From the NCBI RefSeq assembly GCF_003635165.1, contig NZ_ML058597.1, positions 868,001-932,000 on the forward strand: a stretch of DNA of 64,000 bases, read 5' to 3'. The notes under the pieces are model-generated. The model was not told the origin of the DNA, did no database searches, and saw nothing but the letters and a program-made list of their open reading frames with translations. Below are positions 25,610 through 35,273 of this stretch, in pieces. Source of the stretch: Burkholderia sp. Nafp2/4-1b. Its GTDB lineage: Bacteria; Pseudomonadota; Gammaproteobacteria; Burkholderiales; Burkholderiaceae. Both the position numbers and the translations under genes were made by a program. Numbering within the stretch: position 1 is the first letter of the stretch; each line of letters starts with the position of its first letter.

Positions 25610-26080
25610 TCACGCAGTCGCCGCCGCAGCCGGTTCGTCGTGCCGCACCAGCAGCACGGGCCGGTCGGCCGCGCGCAGCAGCGATTCCGCGACACTGCCG
25701 AGCAGCAGCCGGCGCAGGCCGTGCCGTCCACTCGTCCCCATCACGATCAGGTCGGCGCCAGCCTCGGCCGCCGTGCGCATTAGCACCGCCGCGACGTCCT
25801 CGCCATACGCGTCGAGCGCGCGCACGGTACCCGGCACATGCTGCAGCTCAAGCACCCCTTTCGCGTAGTCGAGCACGGGCGTCACCGCATCGGTGGCCGC
25901 CGCGTCGCTGTCGCGTTCGCCCGCAAAGCCCGCGTCGACATCGACCAGCTGCGGCCGGTGCTCGACGACATACGCGCACGTGATTTCGCCGCCGGATGCC
26001 GCCGCGATCCGAATCGCCTCGTTCAGCGCGAGACGCGCGCTCGGGCTGCCGTCGAGCCCGACGAAAATCCGCTTGTACAT
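25610..26080 (-). CDS. Universal stress protein UspA-type
   Basis: A 156-residue single Usp domain. It opens with MYKRIFVGLDGSPSARLALN and ends with the nucleotide-binding motif GTSGRHGLRRLLLGSVAE followed by RPVLLVRHDE. The motif G-2x-G-9x-G-S is intact, so ATP binding is expected. GGAGG lies 7 bases before ATG 26080. A perfect FNR-type dyad 118 bases upstream implies oxygen control. It is divergent from the CHASE-PAS kinase, and the two may share that control region. Confidence 0.92.
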   Translation of the reverse strand: MYKRIFVGLDGSPSARLALNEAIRIAAASGGEITCAYVVEHRPQLVDVDAGFAGERDSDAAATDAVTPVLDYAKGVLELQHVPGTVRALDAYGEDVAAVLMRTAAEAGADLIVMGTSGRHGLRRLLLGSVAESLLRAADRPVLLVRHDEPAAAATA

Positions 26081-26398
26081 GTTCTGCCCTCCGACCGGGC
26101 GCGCGCCGCGCATCGCGCCACGCCGTGCCCGTTACCGCAAGCCGGCCCGATGCCGGCTCGCCTGCCGAACAGTCTGCCTCACGCGCCGACGCGCCCGTTG
26201 ACGCGTGTCAAACGCCGCCCGGACGCCCGCCGCTCGCGCGGCTATCGCATTTTTAGCTGACCCTATTACAAAAAGTATGTAAAACGCGCACAATTTCATC
26301 TCGAAACCAGACGTCGCACGCGGCCGGTGCGAGTTTTTCCCGGTTTTGCCGCACTGCCCGAGCGCCACGGGCGGCCCCGACACCAGAATGGCCATCGA
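26081..26398. other. Divergent control region, Usp / CHASE-PAS kinase
   Basis: Besides the FNR-type dyad, an AT-rich patch at 26247-26295 is the probable promoter of the kinase gene. No gene is supported. Confidence 0.45.
26198..26211 (-). promoter_or_regulatory. Perfect FNR/ANR-type dyad between Usp and kinase genes
   Basis: TTGAC-GCGT-GTCAA, fully palindromic in both half-sites. If used as a class II site toward the Usp gene, transcription would start near 26163 with an 83-base leader. It could also repress or activate the kinase on the other side. Confidence 0.65.
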
Positions 26399-28510
26399 AT
26401 GACCGCCAGTGGAACCCCGCCGCGTGAGCCCCGAGGCCCCACGCGCCTCCAGACCATGTTACGCCAGCCGCTCGCGGCCGGCGTCGTTGCGCTGTTCGCC
26501 GGTGCGGCGCTGTCGCTCGGCGTCGCGCTGCTGGTGCGCGAGCAGTGGCAAGGCGCTGTCCATACGCGCTTCGAGCGCCGCACGACCCACGTGACGGCGA
26601 TGCTGCGTCACGAACTGCAAGCCGGTGTCGCCGTGCTCGAAAGCGCGCGCGGCGCGTTCTCGCTCGCGCCGCGGATGACACCCGAACAATGGCGCCGGTA
26701 CGCCGACACGCTCGAGCTCGACAGCGGCCGAGCGCCGGTCCGGCAGCTCGGCTATGCGCCGCTGTCGCCCGCGACGCACGCGGCCCTCGTCGGCAAGGGA
26801 CCGATGCCGCCAGGCCCGCTTGCGATCGCGGCGCTCAGTGCGCCGGTATCGAGCGCGGCCGCCGTGCGCTTCGGCGCGTCGGATCAGGCACCGCTGTCGC
26901 GCACGCTACGGACCGGCGAAATCGCACTCGGCATCCACCCGGCCGACGACGATACGTCGCGCGATACACGCATCCTCACGCTGTTCCTGCCCGCCGGGGC
27001 GCCACGGCACACGGCCATCGTGCCGGCCGGCATCCCCGAAACTGCCGCCGACGGCGTGCTGTTCGCGCAGATCAGCCCGAGCCGGTTGGTCGAGCGTGCG
27101 CTCGACGCGGAACGCGGGCTCGACCTGCGCATGAGCGCCGGCGACGATCCGCGCCCGATCGCGAGCGCCGAGACGACGACCGACGAGGCATCCGCTTCAC
27201 CGGACCTGATGCGCCGCACCGACCGGCTGAATTTCGGCGGCACCGTGCTGACGCTCGCCTATTCCGCCGACGGGCGCCCCAGCGCGACCGGCGCACAGCG
27301 CGCGGCCGGCACGGTGCTCGCGGCCGGCCTGATTGCATCGTTCGCCTTCGCGGCGCTCGTCCACGCGCTGATGCGCGGCCGCGCGGGGCTCGCCGATACG
27401 GGCGCCAGCAGCCGCGGCATCCTCAACGAGGCGCGGATGATGGGCATCATCCGTTCGTCGATGGAAGCGATCATCACGATCGACGAGAAGCAGACGGTCG
27501 TGATCTTCAACCCGATGGCCGAACAGGTATTCGGCGTGTCGGCGATGGAGGCGATCGGTGCGCCGCTGTCGCGCTTCATCCCCGAGCGGTTTCGCGCCGC
27601 GCATGCGAAGCACGTCGACCAGTTCGGCGTGACGGGGGTGTCCGAGCGCCAGATGGGTCGCCAGCGCGTGCTGTTCGGGCTGCGCAGCAACGGCGAGGAA
27701 TTCCCGATCGAGGCGTCGATTTCGCAGATCCGCGACGCGTCCGGCAAGCTCTATACCGTGATGTTGCGCGACATCACCGAGCGGCAGCGCGCCGACAACG
27801 CGCTGAAGCAGTCGCGCGAGGAATTGCGCGAGCTGTCCGCGAACCTGCAGAACGTGCGCGAAGAGGAAAAGACCCGCATCGCGCGCGAACTGCACGACGA
27901 CCTCGGCCAGCAGCTCACCGCGCTGAAGATGGACCTGTCGGTGGTCGAGCAGCAGCTGCGCGGGCCGGACCATGCGCAACCCGACGGCGGCGTGCTGTCG
28001 CACCTGCAAGGCATGCGGCGGCTGATCGATGCGACGGTCGCGTCGGTGCGGCGCATCGCGGCCGACCTGCGCCCCGTGATGCTCGACGATCTCGGCCTCG
28101 TGCCCGCGATCGAGTGGCTGGCGAACGACTTCACGAACCGCTACGGGATCGACGTCGAACGCCATATCGAAACGGGCGGCCTCACGTTCACCAGCGCGGG
28201 GGCGACCACGCTGTTCCGGATCGTCCAGGAAGCGCTGACGAACGTCGCGCGCCATGCGGACGCGACGCGCGTCGCGCTGCGGCTCGACGTCGAGGACGGC
28301 TTCTGCGTACTGCGCGTCGCGGACAACGGCCGCGGCGCCCCACCGGGCGGCAGCGCCCACGAGGACAAATCGTTCGGGCTGATCGGCATTCGCGAACGCG
28401 CACACATGCTGGGCGGCAGCGTGACGATCGACACCGCGCTGGCGCGCGGCTTCTCGATCACCGTCGCCTTCCCGCTCGCCACCGTTCAACAGGAAACCAC
28501 CCTCACATGA
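26399..28510 (+). CDS. CHASE-PAS sensor histidine kinase, NarL-partner type (HisKA_3)
   Basis: A 703-residue kinase. TM1 spans about residues 20-42; a periplasmic CHASE domain about 50-280 contains ARGAFSLAPRMTPEQWRRY and ILTLFLPAG; TM2 spans about 305-325. A PAS domain about 345-460 carries MEAIITIDEKQTVVIFNPMAE. The HisKA_3 helix has His499 (RELHDDLGQQL), and an HATPase follows with NVARHADA and DNGRG. CHASE domains sense small external ligands. Its TGA overlaps the ATG of the response regulator (ATGA), a coupled pair. The start ATG 26399 lacks a strong Shine-Dalgarno. Confidence 0.92.
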   Translation: MTASGTPPREPRGPTRLQTMLRQPLAAGVVALFAGAALSLGVALLVREQWQGAVHTRFERRTTHVTAMLRHELQAGVAVLESARGAFSLAPRMTPEQWRRYADTLELDSGRAPVRQLGYAPLSPATHAALVGKGPMPPGPLAIAALSAPVSSAAAVRFGASDQAPLSRTLRTGEIALGIHPADDDTSRDTRILTLFLPAGAPRHTAIVPAGIPETAADGVLFAQISPSRLVERALDAERGLDLRMSAGDDPRPIASAETTTDEASASPDLMRRTDRLNFGGTVLTLAYSADGRPSATGAQRAAGTVLAAGLIASFAFAALVHALMRGRAGLADTGASSRGILNEARMMGIIRSSMEAIITIDEKQTVVIFNPMAEQVFGVSAMEAIGAPLSRFIPERFRAAHAKHVDQFGVTGVSERQMGRQRVLFGLRSNGEEFPIEASISQIRDASGKLYTVMLRDITERQRADNALKQSREELRELSANLQNVREEEKTRIARELHDDLGQQLTALKMDLSVVEQQLRGPDHAQPDGGVLSHLQGMRRLIDATVASVRRIAADLRPVMLDDLGLVPAIEWLANDFTNRYGIDVERHIETGGLTFTSAGATTLFRIVQEALTNVARHADATRVALRLDVEDGFCVLRVADNGRGAPPGGSAHEDKSFGLIGIRERAHMLGGSVTIDTALARGFSITVAFPLATVQQETTLT

Positions 28511-29154
28511 TCAAGGTCCTCATCGCCGACGACCACACGCTGGTGCGCGACGGTCTGCGGCACATCCTCCAGAACGCCACCGGATTCGAAGTGGCCGGCG
28601 AAGCCTGCGACGGCCCGTCGACGATCGCGCTGGTCCGTTCGACACCCGCGCAGGTGCTGGTGCTCGACCTGTCGATGCCGGGCCGCAACGGTGTCGAGCT
28701 GATCAAGCAGATCAAGGACGAGAAGCCCGCGCTGCGCGTACTCGTGCTGACCATGCACGCGGAACAGCAATACGCGGTGCGCGCGTTCCGCGCGGGCGCG
28801 TCGGGTTATCTGACCAAGGAAAGCGCGAGCGCCGAGCTGGTCGGCGCGGTGACGAAGGTCGCGTCGGGCGGCGTCTACGTGAGCCTCGCGATGGCCGAGC
28901 AGTTCGCGCAGAGCCTGAACGAGCCCGCCGAGACGCTGCCGCACCAGCGGCTGTCCGACCGGGAGTTCGACGTGTTCCGCCGGATCGCCGCCGGACAGAC
29001 GCTGACCGAGATCGCGCAGGCGCTGTGCGTGAGCGCGAAGACGGTCAGCACCTACAAGACGCGGATCCTGGAAAAGATGCAGATGCCGCACGAAGCGGCA
29101 CTCGTGCGCTACGCGCTGCGGCACAAGCTGCTCGACGAAACGGACGACGTCTAG
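28507..29154 (+). CDS. NarL/FixJ-type response regulator
   Basis: A 215-residue regulator. The receiver (1-120) has acidic pair Asp8-Asp9, phosphoacceptor Asp54 (LDLSMPGRNG) and YLTKE. The LuxR-type HTH (about 148-210) reads LSDREFDVFRRIAAGQTLTE and SAKTVSTYKTRILEKM. It is translationally coupled to the kinase. Targets are not evident; the FNR-dyad-bearing Usp gene across the divergent region is a candidate, since NarL-type and FNR-type control often meet at the same promoters. Confidence 0.95.
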   Translation: MIKVLIADDHTLVRDGLRHILQNATGFEVAGEACDGPSTIALVRSTPAQVLVLDLSMPGRNGVELIKQIKDEKPALRVLVLTMHAEQQYAVRAFRAGASGYLTKESASAELVGAVTKVASGGVYVSLAMAEQFAQSLNEPAETLPHQRLSDREFDVFRRIAAGQTLTEIAQALCVSAKTVSTYKTRILEKMQMPHEAALVRYALRHKLLDETDDV

Positions 29155-29256
29155 CCGGCCGGGCGGGCCGCATCGCAGGCATCGCACGCATGGCGCGCAT
29201 GATCGGCGTCGGCCGCGTGCCGTATGACCGGCCGGACGTTACGCGGCCCTCTACCG

Positions 29257-29661
29257 TTACTTCGCCGCCACCGGGCAGGCGAGATCGCCTTCCTCGCAGG
29301 ACAAATAGCCCTTCAGCGTCTCGTTGCGCGTCTTGGTCAGATCGTCGAGGCAGGTCGACACGACCATCGGATAGGCGCTGCCGCCTTCGGCGTTCGCGCT
29401 GGAGAAGTTGCATTCGGCATCGCGGTACGCGAGCCACGCGCGCTGCGCATTCACGAGCTTGTCGGCAAGCGGCTTCGCGTCGTGCAGGCGCGCGGTGACG
29501 GCCTGATAGGTACGGTTCAGTTCCGCGTCGGATTTCTTGTACGCGCGATCGGCACACGCCGTCATCGTCGCCTGATCCGTCGCGTCGGCACAATTCGCCT
29601 GCGCATGGGCAACGCTCGCCGTCAGCGCGAACGCGCACAGCAGACCGGTCAAGACACGCAT
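29257..29661 (-). CDS. LprI/DUF1311-type periplasmic protein
   Basis: A 134-residue exported protein with a signal peptide (RVLTGLLCAFALTASVAHAQ, cleavage after residue 21). The mature domain matches the lysozyme-inhibitor LprI/DUF1311 pattern: CADATDQATMTACADRAYKK, DAELNRTYQAV, then AQRAWLAYRDAECNFSSA and a late TCLDDLTKTRNETL. Cys pairs suit the oxidising periplasm. Members inhibit C-type lysozyme in mycobacteria; here the role is inferred only. AGGAG lies 5 bases before the ATG. Confidence 0.88.
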   Translation of the reverse strand: MRVLTGLLCAFALTASVAHAQANCADATDQATMTACADRAYKKSDAELNRTYQAVTARLHDAKPLADKLVNAQRAWLAYRDAECNFSSANAEGGSAYPMVVSTCLDDLTKTRNETLKGYLSCEEGDLACPVAAK

Positions 29662-29783
29662 GGATGCTCCTGTTTGTTTTCGTTGAAGTCGTGGAACGTG
29701 GCTGCCGTAGCGTGGCGATGCCGATCGCGATGCTAGCGCACGCGCGGCGGATTGTCAGCCGGCGTCGCGCGTGCCGCGCACGC

Positions 29784-29816
29784 AAAAAAGCCCGCACTCG
29801 ATACGAGTGCAGGCTT
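29784..29816 (-). terminator. Rho-independent terminator of the DUF4148 gene
   Basis: Read on the minus strand: AAGCC-t-GCACTCG, loop TAT, CGAGTGC-g-GGCTT, then a run of six T. It lies 51 bases past the stop codon at 29867. Confidence 0.88.
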
Positions 29817-29866
29817 CTCGATTCGGCTTCGCATGCGGCCCGCAGGCCGCGCGGCGGACGGCTTGC

Positions 29867-30196
29867 TTAGTGACCGAAGTAGACCGACGAACCGTCGGCC
29901 GCGGCCGGCACCGTCACGCGCTGGCCCGACTGCGACGCGGCGGCCGGGTTCGCGCCGTAACCCGTTGCGTCGGCTTGCGCGCCGGTGTTCTGTGCCGCGG
30001 CAATCTTGGCCTGGGCGGCCTGGATGTTTTCCGGATAGTTCAGCCAGTCGTTCGGGTTGTAGCCGGCCTTTTCCAGCTGGACCAGTTCGGCACGCACTTG
30101 CGCGCGCGTCAGCGGCTGCTGGTTGGATTGGGCGAACGAGACGACCGGTGCGGCCACCAGAGCGGCCAGTGCAACTGCCTTGATCAGCGATTTCAT
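29867..30196 (-). CDS. DUF4148 exported protein
   Basis: A 109-residue protein. Residues 1-22 form a signal peptide (LIKAVALAALVAAPVVSFAQ). The DUF4148 core is LTRAQVRAELVQLEKAGYNP followed by NYPENIQAAQAKIAA. The C-terminus is Gln/Ala/Gly-rich and ends SSVYFGH. These small periplasmic proteins are abundant in Burkholderia and have no known function. A second member lies at 58040-58342. The gene has its own terminator and is probably monocistronic. Confidence 0.92.
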   Translation of the reverse strand: MKSLIKAVALAALVAAPVVSFAQSNQQPLTRAQVRAELVQLEKAGYNPNDWLNYPENIQAAQAKIAAAQNTGAQADATGYGANPAAASQSGQRVTVPAAADGSSVYFGH

Positions 30197-30487
30197 GATG
30201 CGTTACCTCCAGATTATTTTGTCAGGCGCTTCGGACTCGGTAGTCGTTGCGCATGAGTGGAAGTCTAGGCGGCGTCGCTATCAGGGTAAATACTTAAATC
30301 GCTAATTCAGTGTTGACGGAATCCGTACAATTGCCGCGCGTTCGGCTCAATCATCGGACGATTATCGTCGCATCCGTGCCCAATGGATTGCGGCATGCGT
30401 TGGCCGGGAGCCGCGTGCGGCCTGGCCGGTCCATCGGGCCGCCGCCACCCGCCGTGCCGGCTCGCGCGTTCGGGGCGCTTGCGAACG

Positions 30488-31363
30488 TCAGCGGACCGGA
30501 ACGCCCTCAATTGCGCCCGCCGACAGGTCGAACAGCAACGCCTTCAGGCAGATCCGCGCGGCGGCGGCGGTATCGCGGAACGCCGCGTGGTGAAGCGTCC
30601 AGCCTGGCATCGACGGATCGGCGTGCACCGCGCGCACCGTGCCGTCGAGCGTCAGCAACGCGACACGGTCGCCGTCCGTATAGGGCAACTGCACGGTCAA
30701 TGGCTCGCCGGCCGCCGCGAGCGGCCGGTCGAGCGCGATCGATAGTCCGTTCAGGCTCAGATCGCGCACGATCCCGATCCCGTCGGCCTGCGCCGCCCCG
30801 CCCGTGCAACGAGCCGCGATCCGCACCGGCACGCGCGGCTCGGCGCGGGTGCGCAAGCGGCCGACGAAGCCCGGCGGCGACAGCACCATGAACGGCGTGC
30901 CGCCCGACGCCTGCACCGCCTCGACCGTCGCGCCGAAGCGCGACACCGCCGACCGGCCGATCGCGACCGCCTCGACATCGTCGCCGTTCGCAAAATCGAG
31001 CACGACCGCTGGCTGCGGTTCGACGAACAGCGCACCGGATGCGCCGACGCCGATCAACCGGCAGCGCTGCAGCACGCGGGTCGTGCCGACCCGCCGCCGG
31101 ATGCCGATCGCGGCGCCGGCCGATAGCCCCATGCGGGTGGCTCCCGGCACGGCGTCGTGTGCCGGCGCGGCCGGCTCGGTGTCATCGCGCCGGCGGACCG
31201 GACGGAAGTGTTCGAACAGGAAGTCATGTTGCGCGGGATCGCGCAGCGTCGTGCCGGCGGGCAGCAGCGCGGCGCCGCCGGCATCGTACAGATCGAAGCC
31301 GAGCGGGACGCCGGCGCAGACATCATCGCGCGCGAGCGCGACGTGATCGGGAGTAAGCCGCAT
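30488..31363 (-). CDS. PilZ-domain protein, YcgR-like
   Basis: A 291-residue cytoplasmic protein. The PilZ domain (about 185-285) has the c-di-GMP signature: an arginine pair in RTRAEPRVPVR and DLSLNGLSI for the D-x-S-x-x-G motif. The N-terminal part (100-180), with IGVGASGALFVEPQPAVVLDF, resembles the YcgR-N companion domain that sets ligand response. No flagellar or cellulose genes adjoin it. ATG 31363 is used; a TTG 13 codons earlier extends the frame without a ribosome binding site. Confidence 0.85.
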   Translation of the reverse strand: MRLTPDHVALARDDVCAGVPLGFDLYDAGGAALLPAGTTLRDPAQHDFLFEHFRPVRRRDDTEPAAPAHDAVPGATRMGLSAGAAIGIRRRVGTTRVLQRCRLIGVGASGALFVEPQPAVVLDFANGDDVEAVAIGRSAVSRFGATVEAVQASGGTPFMVLSPPGFVGRLRTRAEPRVPVRIAARCTGGAAQADGIGIVRDLSLNGLSIALDRPLAAAGEPLTVQLPYTDGDRVALLTLDGTVRAVHADPSMPGWTLHHAAFRDTAAAARICLKALLFDLSAGAIEGVPVR

Positions 31364-31441
31364 TGGAACGGCGCGGAGCGACCGCGCGAGCTGTCGTGAC
31401 AACTTGATTACGGCAGGCTGGCGGGAAATCTGAACGGTTCG

Positions 31442-34000
31442 TTACTGGGAAGCGCTGGTCGCATCGGGCGAAGCCGGCGCCGGCGCGGGGGCCGGCGAAG
31501 GCGACGGTGCCGGTACGGCCGACGGCGCAGCGGCCGGCGCGGAGCCGAAGCCCGCGCCTCCCATGTTGCCCTGGCTCGCCGCGCCGCCTCCGGCCGACGG
31601 CGGCTGCGCGGCCTGCGGTTGCGACGCCCCCGCCGACAGCGCGGCGGCCGACGCCGCGACCTCGGATGCCGGAATCCATTCCTCGACGACGCCGCCGGAT
31701 GCCGCGTCGGGTGCCGATGCGGCAGATGCGGCCGACGCCGCCGCATCCGCGTCGGGCTGACGCTCGACTCGCTGCGTCCTGACCGGCGGCGCCTTCTGCG
31801 GCTCCGGTCCGAACCAGCCGTCGACCAGGTCAGTCACCCGCTCACGCACCGACGCGAACCAGCCCGGCGACGGCTCGGTATCGAATTTCTCCTTCGTGTC
31901 GACGATCCGGGCGCGTTGCGCGCGCTGGAAGAACTCGCCGACGATCGGCAGCGCGCTGTGCGCGCCTTGCCCCCAGTAGTCGCTGCGCAGCGTCACGCGG
32001 CCGTCGTCGAAGCCGACCCACGCACCGGCGACGAGCCCGGGCTGCATCAGGATGAACCAGCCGTCCGCGTTGTCCTGCGTCGTGCCGGTCTTGCCGGCCA
32101 CGTCGCCGCGAATCCCGAAGCGCGTGCGGATGCTGCTGCCGGTGCCGCGCGTGACGACATCGCGCATCACGCCGAGCAGCGTCTTGTCGGTTTCGGCGTC
32201 GAGCGCGCGCTCGGGTGGCGCCGGCGCGTATTCGGCGAGCACGTTGCCCTGGCGGTCCTCGATGCGCGTCACCATCTGCGGTTGGACGTACAGCCCGCCG
32301 TTCGCGATCGTCGCGTACGACGCGACCATCTCCTTCAGCGTGACGGGGCTCGTGCCGAGCGCGAGCGACGGCACGCGCTCGAGCGGGCTTTCGCGCACGC
32401 CCATGTCGCGGGCGAGCCGCGCGACGGCCGACGGGCCGACCTTCTCCATCACCTGCGCGGTGATCCGGTTGCGCGACAGCGCGACCGCATCGCGCAGCGT
32501 CATCGGCTTGCCCGACGGCGGTGCGTCGTCGTTCGGCCGCCAGATCTCGCCGCCCTTCAGCGGAATCTCGACCGCCTGGTCGACGAACGTGTCGTCCGGC
32601 TTCATCCCGTTCGCGAACGCGACGCCGTAGACGAACGGCTTGAACGTCGAGCCCGGCTGGCGGCGCGCCTGCGCGACGTGATCGAACGGCTCGCTCGTGA
32701 AGTCGCGGCTGCCGACCCACGCGCGGATCTGCCCGTCGCGCGGATCGATCGCGACGAAGCCGGCCTGCACGTCCGTCTTGGCCTTGCACAGCGCGCGCAT
32801 GAAGCCGCGGTCCGCGGCGAGCTGCTTCATCGCCGCCGCATCGTTCTTGCCGGCATCCAGCGCGGCCCTGTACTCGGGCGACTCGCGCATGAAGATGCGG
32901 AACACCTCGTTGTCGGTGCCGCAGCCGTCGCGGCCGCTCCATGCGTTGTTCGCGATGCCCTGCAACTGGTTCGCCTGCTGCGTCAGCGCCTGGGTCGCCA
33001 TCTGCTGCAGACGCGAATCGATCGTGGTGCGCACGATCAGCCCGTCCGAATAGATGTTGTAGTCGTTGCGGTCGGCCCAGCCGATCAGCCATTTGCGCAG
33101 TTGCTGCGCGAAATGCGGCGCGGGCCCCGGCGGCTCCTTCTGGCGCTCGAAGTCGATGCGTAGCGGCCGGCGTTGCAATTGCGCGAACTGCGCCGGCGAC
33201 AGCTTGCCGTACTTCACCATCTGGCCGAGCACCGTGTTGCGCCGCTGCAGCGCGCGCTCCGGGTTCAGCACCGGGTTGTAGTAGCTGTTGCCCTTCAGCA
33301 TCCCGACGAGCGTCGCGCTGTCGAGCACGTCGAGCTCGTCGGCCGACTTGTCGAAATAGGTGCGCGCGGCCATCTCGACGCCATACGCGTTGTACAGGAA
33401 CGGCACCGTGTTCAGATAGGTTTCGAGGATCTGGTCCTTGCTGTAGACGGCCTCGATCTTCAGCGCGGTGATCGCCTCCTTCACCTTGCGCGTGAGCGTC
33501 GGCGCGCGGCCGATCTCGTCCGGATACAGGTTGCGCGCGAGCTGCTGCGTGATCGTCGAGCCGCCCTGGCGGTCGCCCGAGAACGTGTGGAGCGCGGCCG
33601 ACGCCGTGCGCTTCCAGTCGAGGCCGTGGTGCTCGTAGAAGCGATGGTCTTCGGTCGCGATCAGCGCGTCGACCATGTGCGGCGAGATTTGCTTGAGCGC
33701 CACCCATTCGCGGTTCGACGGCTTGAATTCCGCGAGCACCTTGCCGTCGGCGGACAGCACCTGCGCGGGCTGGTCGACGCGCGCCTTGCGGATGTCGCCG
33801 ATGCCCGGCGTGAACGGAATCAGCGCCAGCACGTACAGCAGGAACAGCGCCGGCACGGCGGCGGCCGCGAGCAGCACGCCGCGGCGCGTCGGATGACGGA
33901 CATGGTGCCCGGCAACGGCCAGCACACGCTTGATGGACACGGCGGCAGCGGCCGCGACGGGTTGGGCGCGCGCGACCCATCTGGCACAAAGGTCACGCAC
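31442..34000 (-). CDS. Class A penicillin-binding protein 1A
   Basis: A bifunctional peptidoglycan synthase of about 852 residues. One membrane anchor (GVLLAAAAVPALFLLYVLALI) precedes the GT51 glycosyltransferase (EDHRFYEHHGLDWKR, GGSTITQQLARNL). An insert and the transpeptidase follow, with Ser-x-x-Lys (GSTFKPF), Ser-x-Asn (LSRNR) and KTGTT motifs. The last 100 residues are Ala/Pro/Ser-rich and probably disordered. Start is uncertain: GTG 34000 is taken, but no good Shine-Dalgarno exists and a TTG at 34063 is also open. Confidence 0.92.
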   Translation of the reverse strand: MRDLCARWVARAQPVAAAAAVSIKRVLAVAGHHVRHPTRRGVLLAAAAVPALFLLYVLALIPFTPGIGDIRKARVDQPAQVLSADGKVLAEFKPSNREWVALKQISPHMVDALIATEDHRFYEHHGLDWKRTASAALHTFSGDRQGGSTITQQLARNLYPDEIGRAPTLTRKVKEAITALKIEAVYSKDQILETYLNTVPFLYNAYGVEMAARTYFDKSADELDVLDSATLVGMLKGNSYYNPVLNPERALQRRNTVLGQMVKYGKLSPAQFAQLQRRPLRIDFERQKEPPGPAPHFAQQLRKWLIGWADRNDYNIYSDGLIVRTTIDSRLQQMATQALTQQANQLQGIANNAWSGRDGCGTDNEVFRIFMRESPEYRAALDAGKNDAAAMKQLAADRGFMRALCKAKTDVQAGFVAIDPRDGQIRAWVGSRDFTSEPFDHVAQARRQPGSTFKPFVYGVAFANGMKPDDTFVDQAVEIPLKGGEIWRPNDDAPPSGKPMTLRDAVALSRNRITAQVMEKVGPSAVARLARDMGVRESPLERVPSLALGTSPVTLKEMVASYATIANGGLYVQPQMVTRIEDRQGNVLAEYAPAPPERALDAETDKTLLGVMRDVVTRGTGSSIRTRFGIRGDVAGKTGTTQDNADGWFILMQPGLVAGAWVGFDDGRVTLRSDYWGQGAHSALPIVGEFFQRAQRARIVDTKEKFDTEPSPGWFASVRERVTDLVDGWFGPEPQKAPPVRTQRVERQPDADAAASAASAASAPDAASGGVVEEWIPASEVAASAAALSAGASQPQAAQPPSAGGGAASQGNMGGAGFGSAPAAAPSAVPAPSPSPAPAPAPASPDATSASQ

Positions 34001-34136
34001 TGACGACACGTTTCGGCGATTCACGCGGGTGGGGGATCTGCTGGAAAGGCAGCATCGTACCAAAACTCGCGCGGCCCACCAGCCGGCGGGCGTCCCGCGT
34101 CCGTGTGAACGGCGTCCGAGCGCGCATTTTTACAAC

Positions 34137-34173
34137 AAAAAAGGCGCGCGCCCCGCAACGGGAGCCGCGCGCC
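34137..34173 (-). terminator. Terminator of the hydroxyproline dehydratase gene
   Basis: On the minus strand an 8-bp GGCGCGCG/CGCGCGCC stem with an inner CCCG/CGGG pairing is followed by six T. It lies 35 bases beyond the stop at 34208. Confidence 0.88.
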
Positions 34174-34207
34174 AAGCCTGGTACAACCGGATGTCGTGCG
34201 CCGCGGT

Positions 34208-35215
34208 TCAGCGCACGAGGAAACCGTAGGTCAGCGGATCGCGTTCGTCGACGATCCAGTTCGCGAATCCGCAAATGTGCGCGCTGCCCTCCACTTCCGG
34301 GATCACGGCCGGGATGTCGCCGACCGTCGTCTCGCGCAGCACGCGCCCCTTGAACACGGTGCCGACGATCGACTCGTTGACGAGCGTGTCGCCGGCCGCG
34401 AGCAGCCCGCGCTGGTACAGCTGCGCGACGCGTCCGCCCGTGCCCGAGCCGGTCGGCGAGCGGTCGACCTCGCGATCCGCGAACACGCAGCAGTTCGCCT
34501 GCGTCGAGCCCGGATGGCGCGGCGCGTTCGCGATGATCGTGCCGTAGATATGGTTGATCTCCGGGATCTCCGGATGAACGACCGGATATTTCGCGTTCGC
34601 GGCCGCCTTCACTTCCGCGCCGAAGCGGATCAGCTTCTCCACCGCCGCTTCGCGCACCGGCAGGTCGAACGGCGCGCCGTCGACGTAGAAGTAGAACGCG
34701 CCGCCGTACGCGATGTCGCCCGTCACGGTGCCGAACGACGGCGTGTCGACCGACACGTCGCGCTGCCAGATGAACGACGGCACGTTGACGAAGCGCACCG
34801 GCCCCGCGTGCTCGCCGTCCCATTTCACGAACGCCTCGATGAAGCCGCACGGCGCGTCGATGCCCACGCGCGTCTCCGGCACCGTGCGCTGCACCCAGCC
34901 GAGCTCGACCGCCGCGGTCGACAGCGCGATCACGCCGTGCCCGCAATGGTCACTGTAGCCTTCGTTGTGCACGAAGATCACGCCGAAATCCGCGTTCGGC
35001 GACACCGGCTCGGTCAGGTAGCCGCCATACATGTCGGCGTGGCCGCGCGGTTCGAACATCAGCGCCCGGCGGATCTCGTCGGCGTTTTCCTTGAGCCACG
35101 CGCGGCGCTGCACGATCGTATCGCCCGGCAGGCGCGGCAACCCGCTCGTGACGATGCGGAACGCTTCGCCGCCGGTATGGACTTCGACGGTGGACAGGGA
35201 TCGGGAAATTTTCAT
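34208..35215 (-). CDS. lhpH: trans-3-hydroxy-L-proline dehydratase (proline racemase family)
   Basis: A 335-residue enzyme of the proline racemase superfamily. The first catalytic residue is Cys91 (SDHCGHG). The second, normally Cys in racemase and 4-hydroxyproline epimerase, is Thr255 (DRSPTGSGTGG). That Cys/Thr pair is the known mark of trans-3-hydroxy-L-proline dehydratase, which makes delta1-pyrroline-2-carboxylate. The nearby ornithine-cyclodeaminase-like gene would supply the next step to L-proline. It lies 58 bases after the binding-protein gene on the same strand, likely one transcript. The gene symbol follows Azospirillum usage. Confidence 0.88.
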   Translation of the reverse strand: MKISRSLSTVEVHTGGEAFRIVTSGLPRLPGDTIVQRRAWLKENADEIRRALMFEPRGHADMYGGYLTEPVSPNADFGVIFVHNEGYSDHCGHGVIALSTAAVELGWVQRTVPETRVGIDAPCGFIEAFVKWDGEHAGPVRFVNVPSFIWQRDVSVDTPSFGTVTGDIAYGGAFYFYVDGAPFDLPVREAAVEKLIRFGAEVKAAANAKYPVVHPEIPEINHIYGTIIANAPRHPGSTQANCCVFADREVDRSPTGSGTGGRVAQLYQRGLLAAGDTLVNESIVGTVFKGRVLRETTVGDIPAVIPEVEGSAHICGFANWIVDERDPLTYGFLVR

Positions 35216-35273
35216 GGGAAACCGAAAAGCGTGAAGACGAAGGACGGCGGGCCGGGCCGCCGTCCGGTGGCGA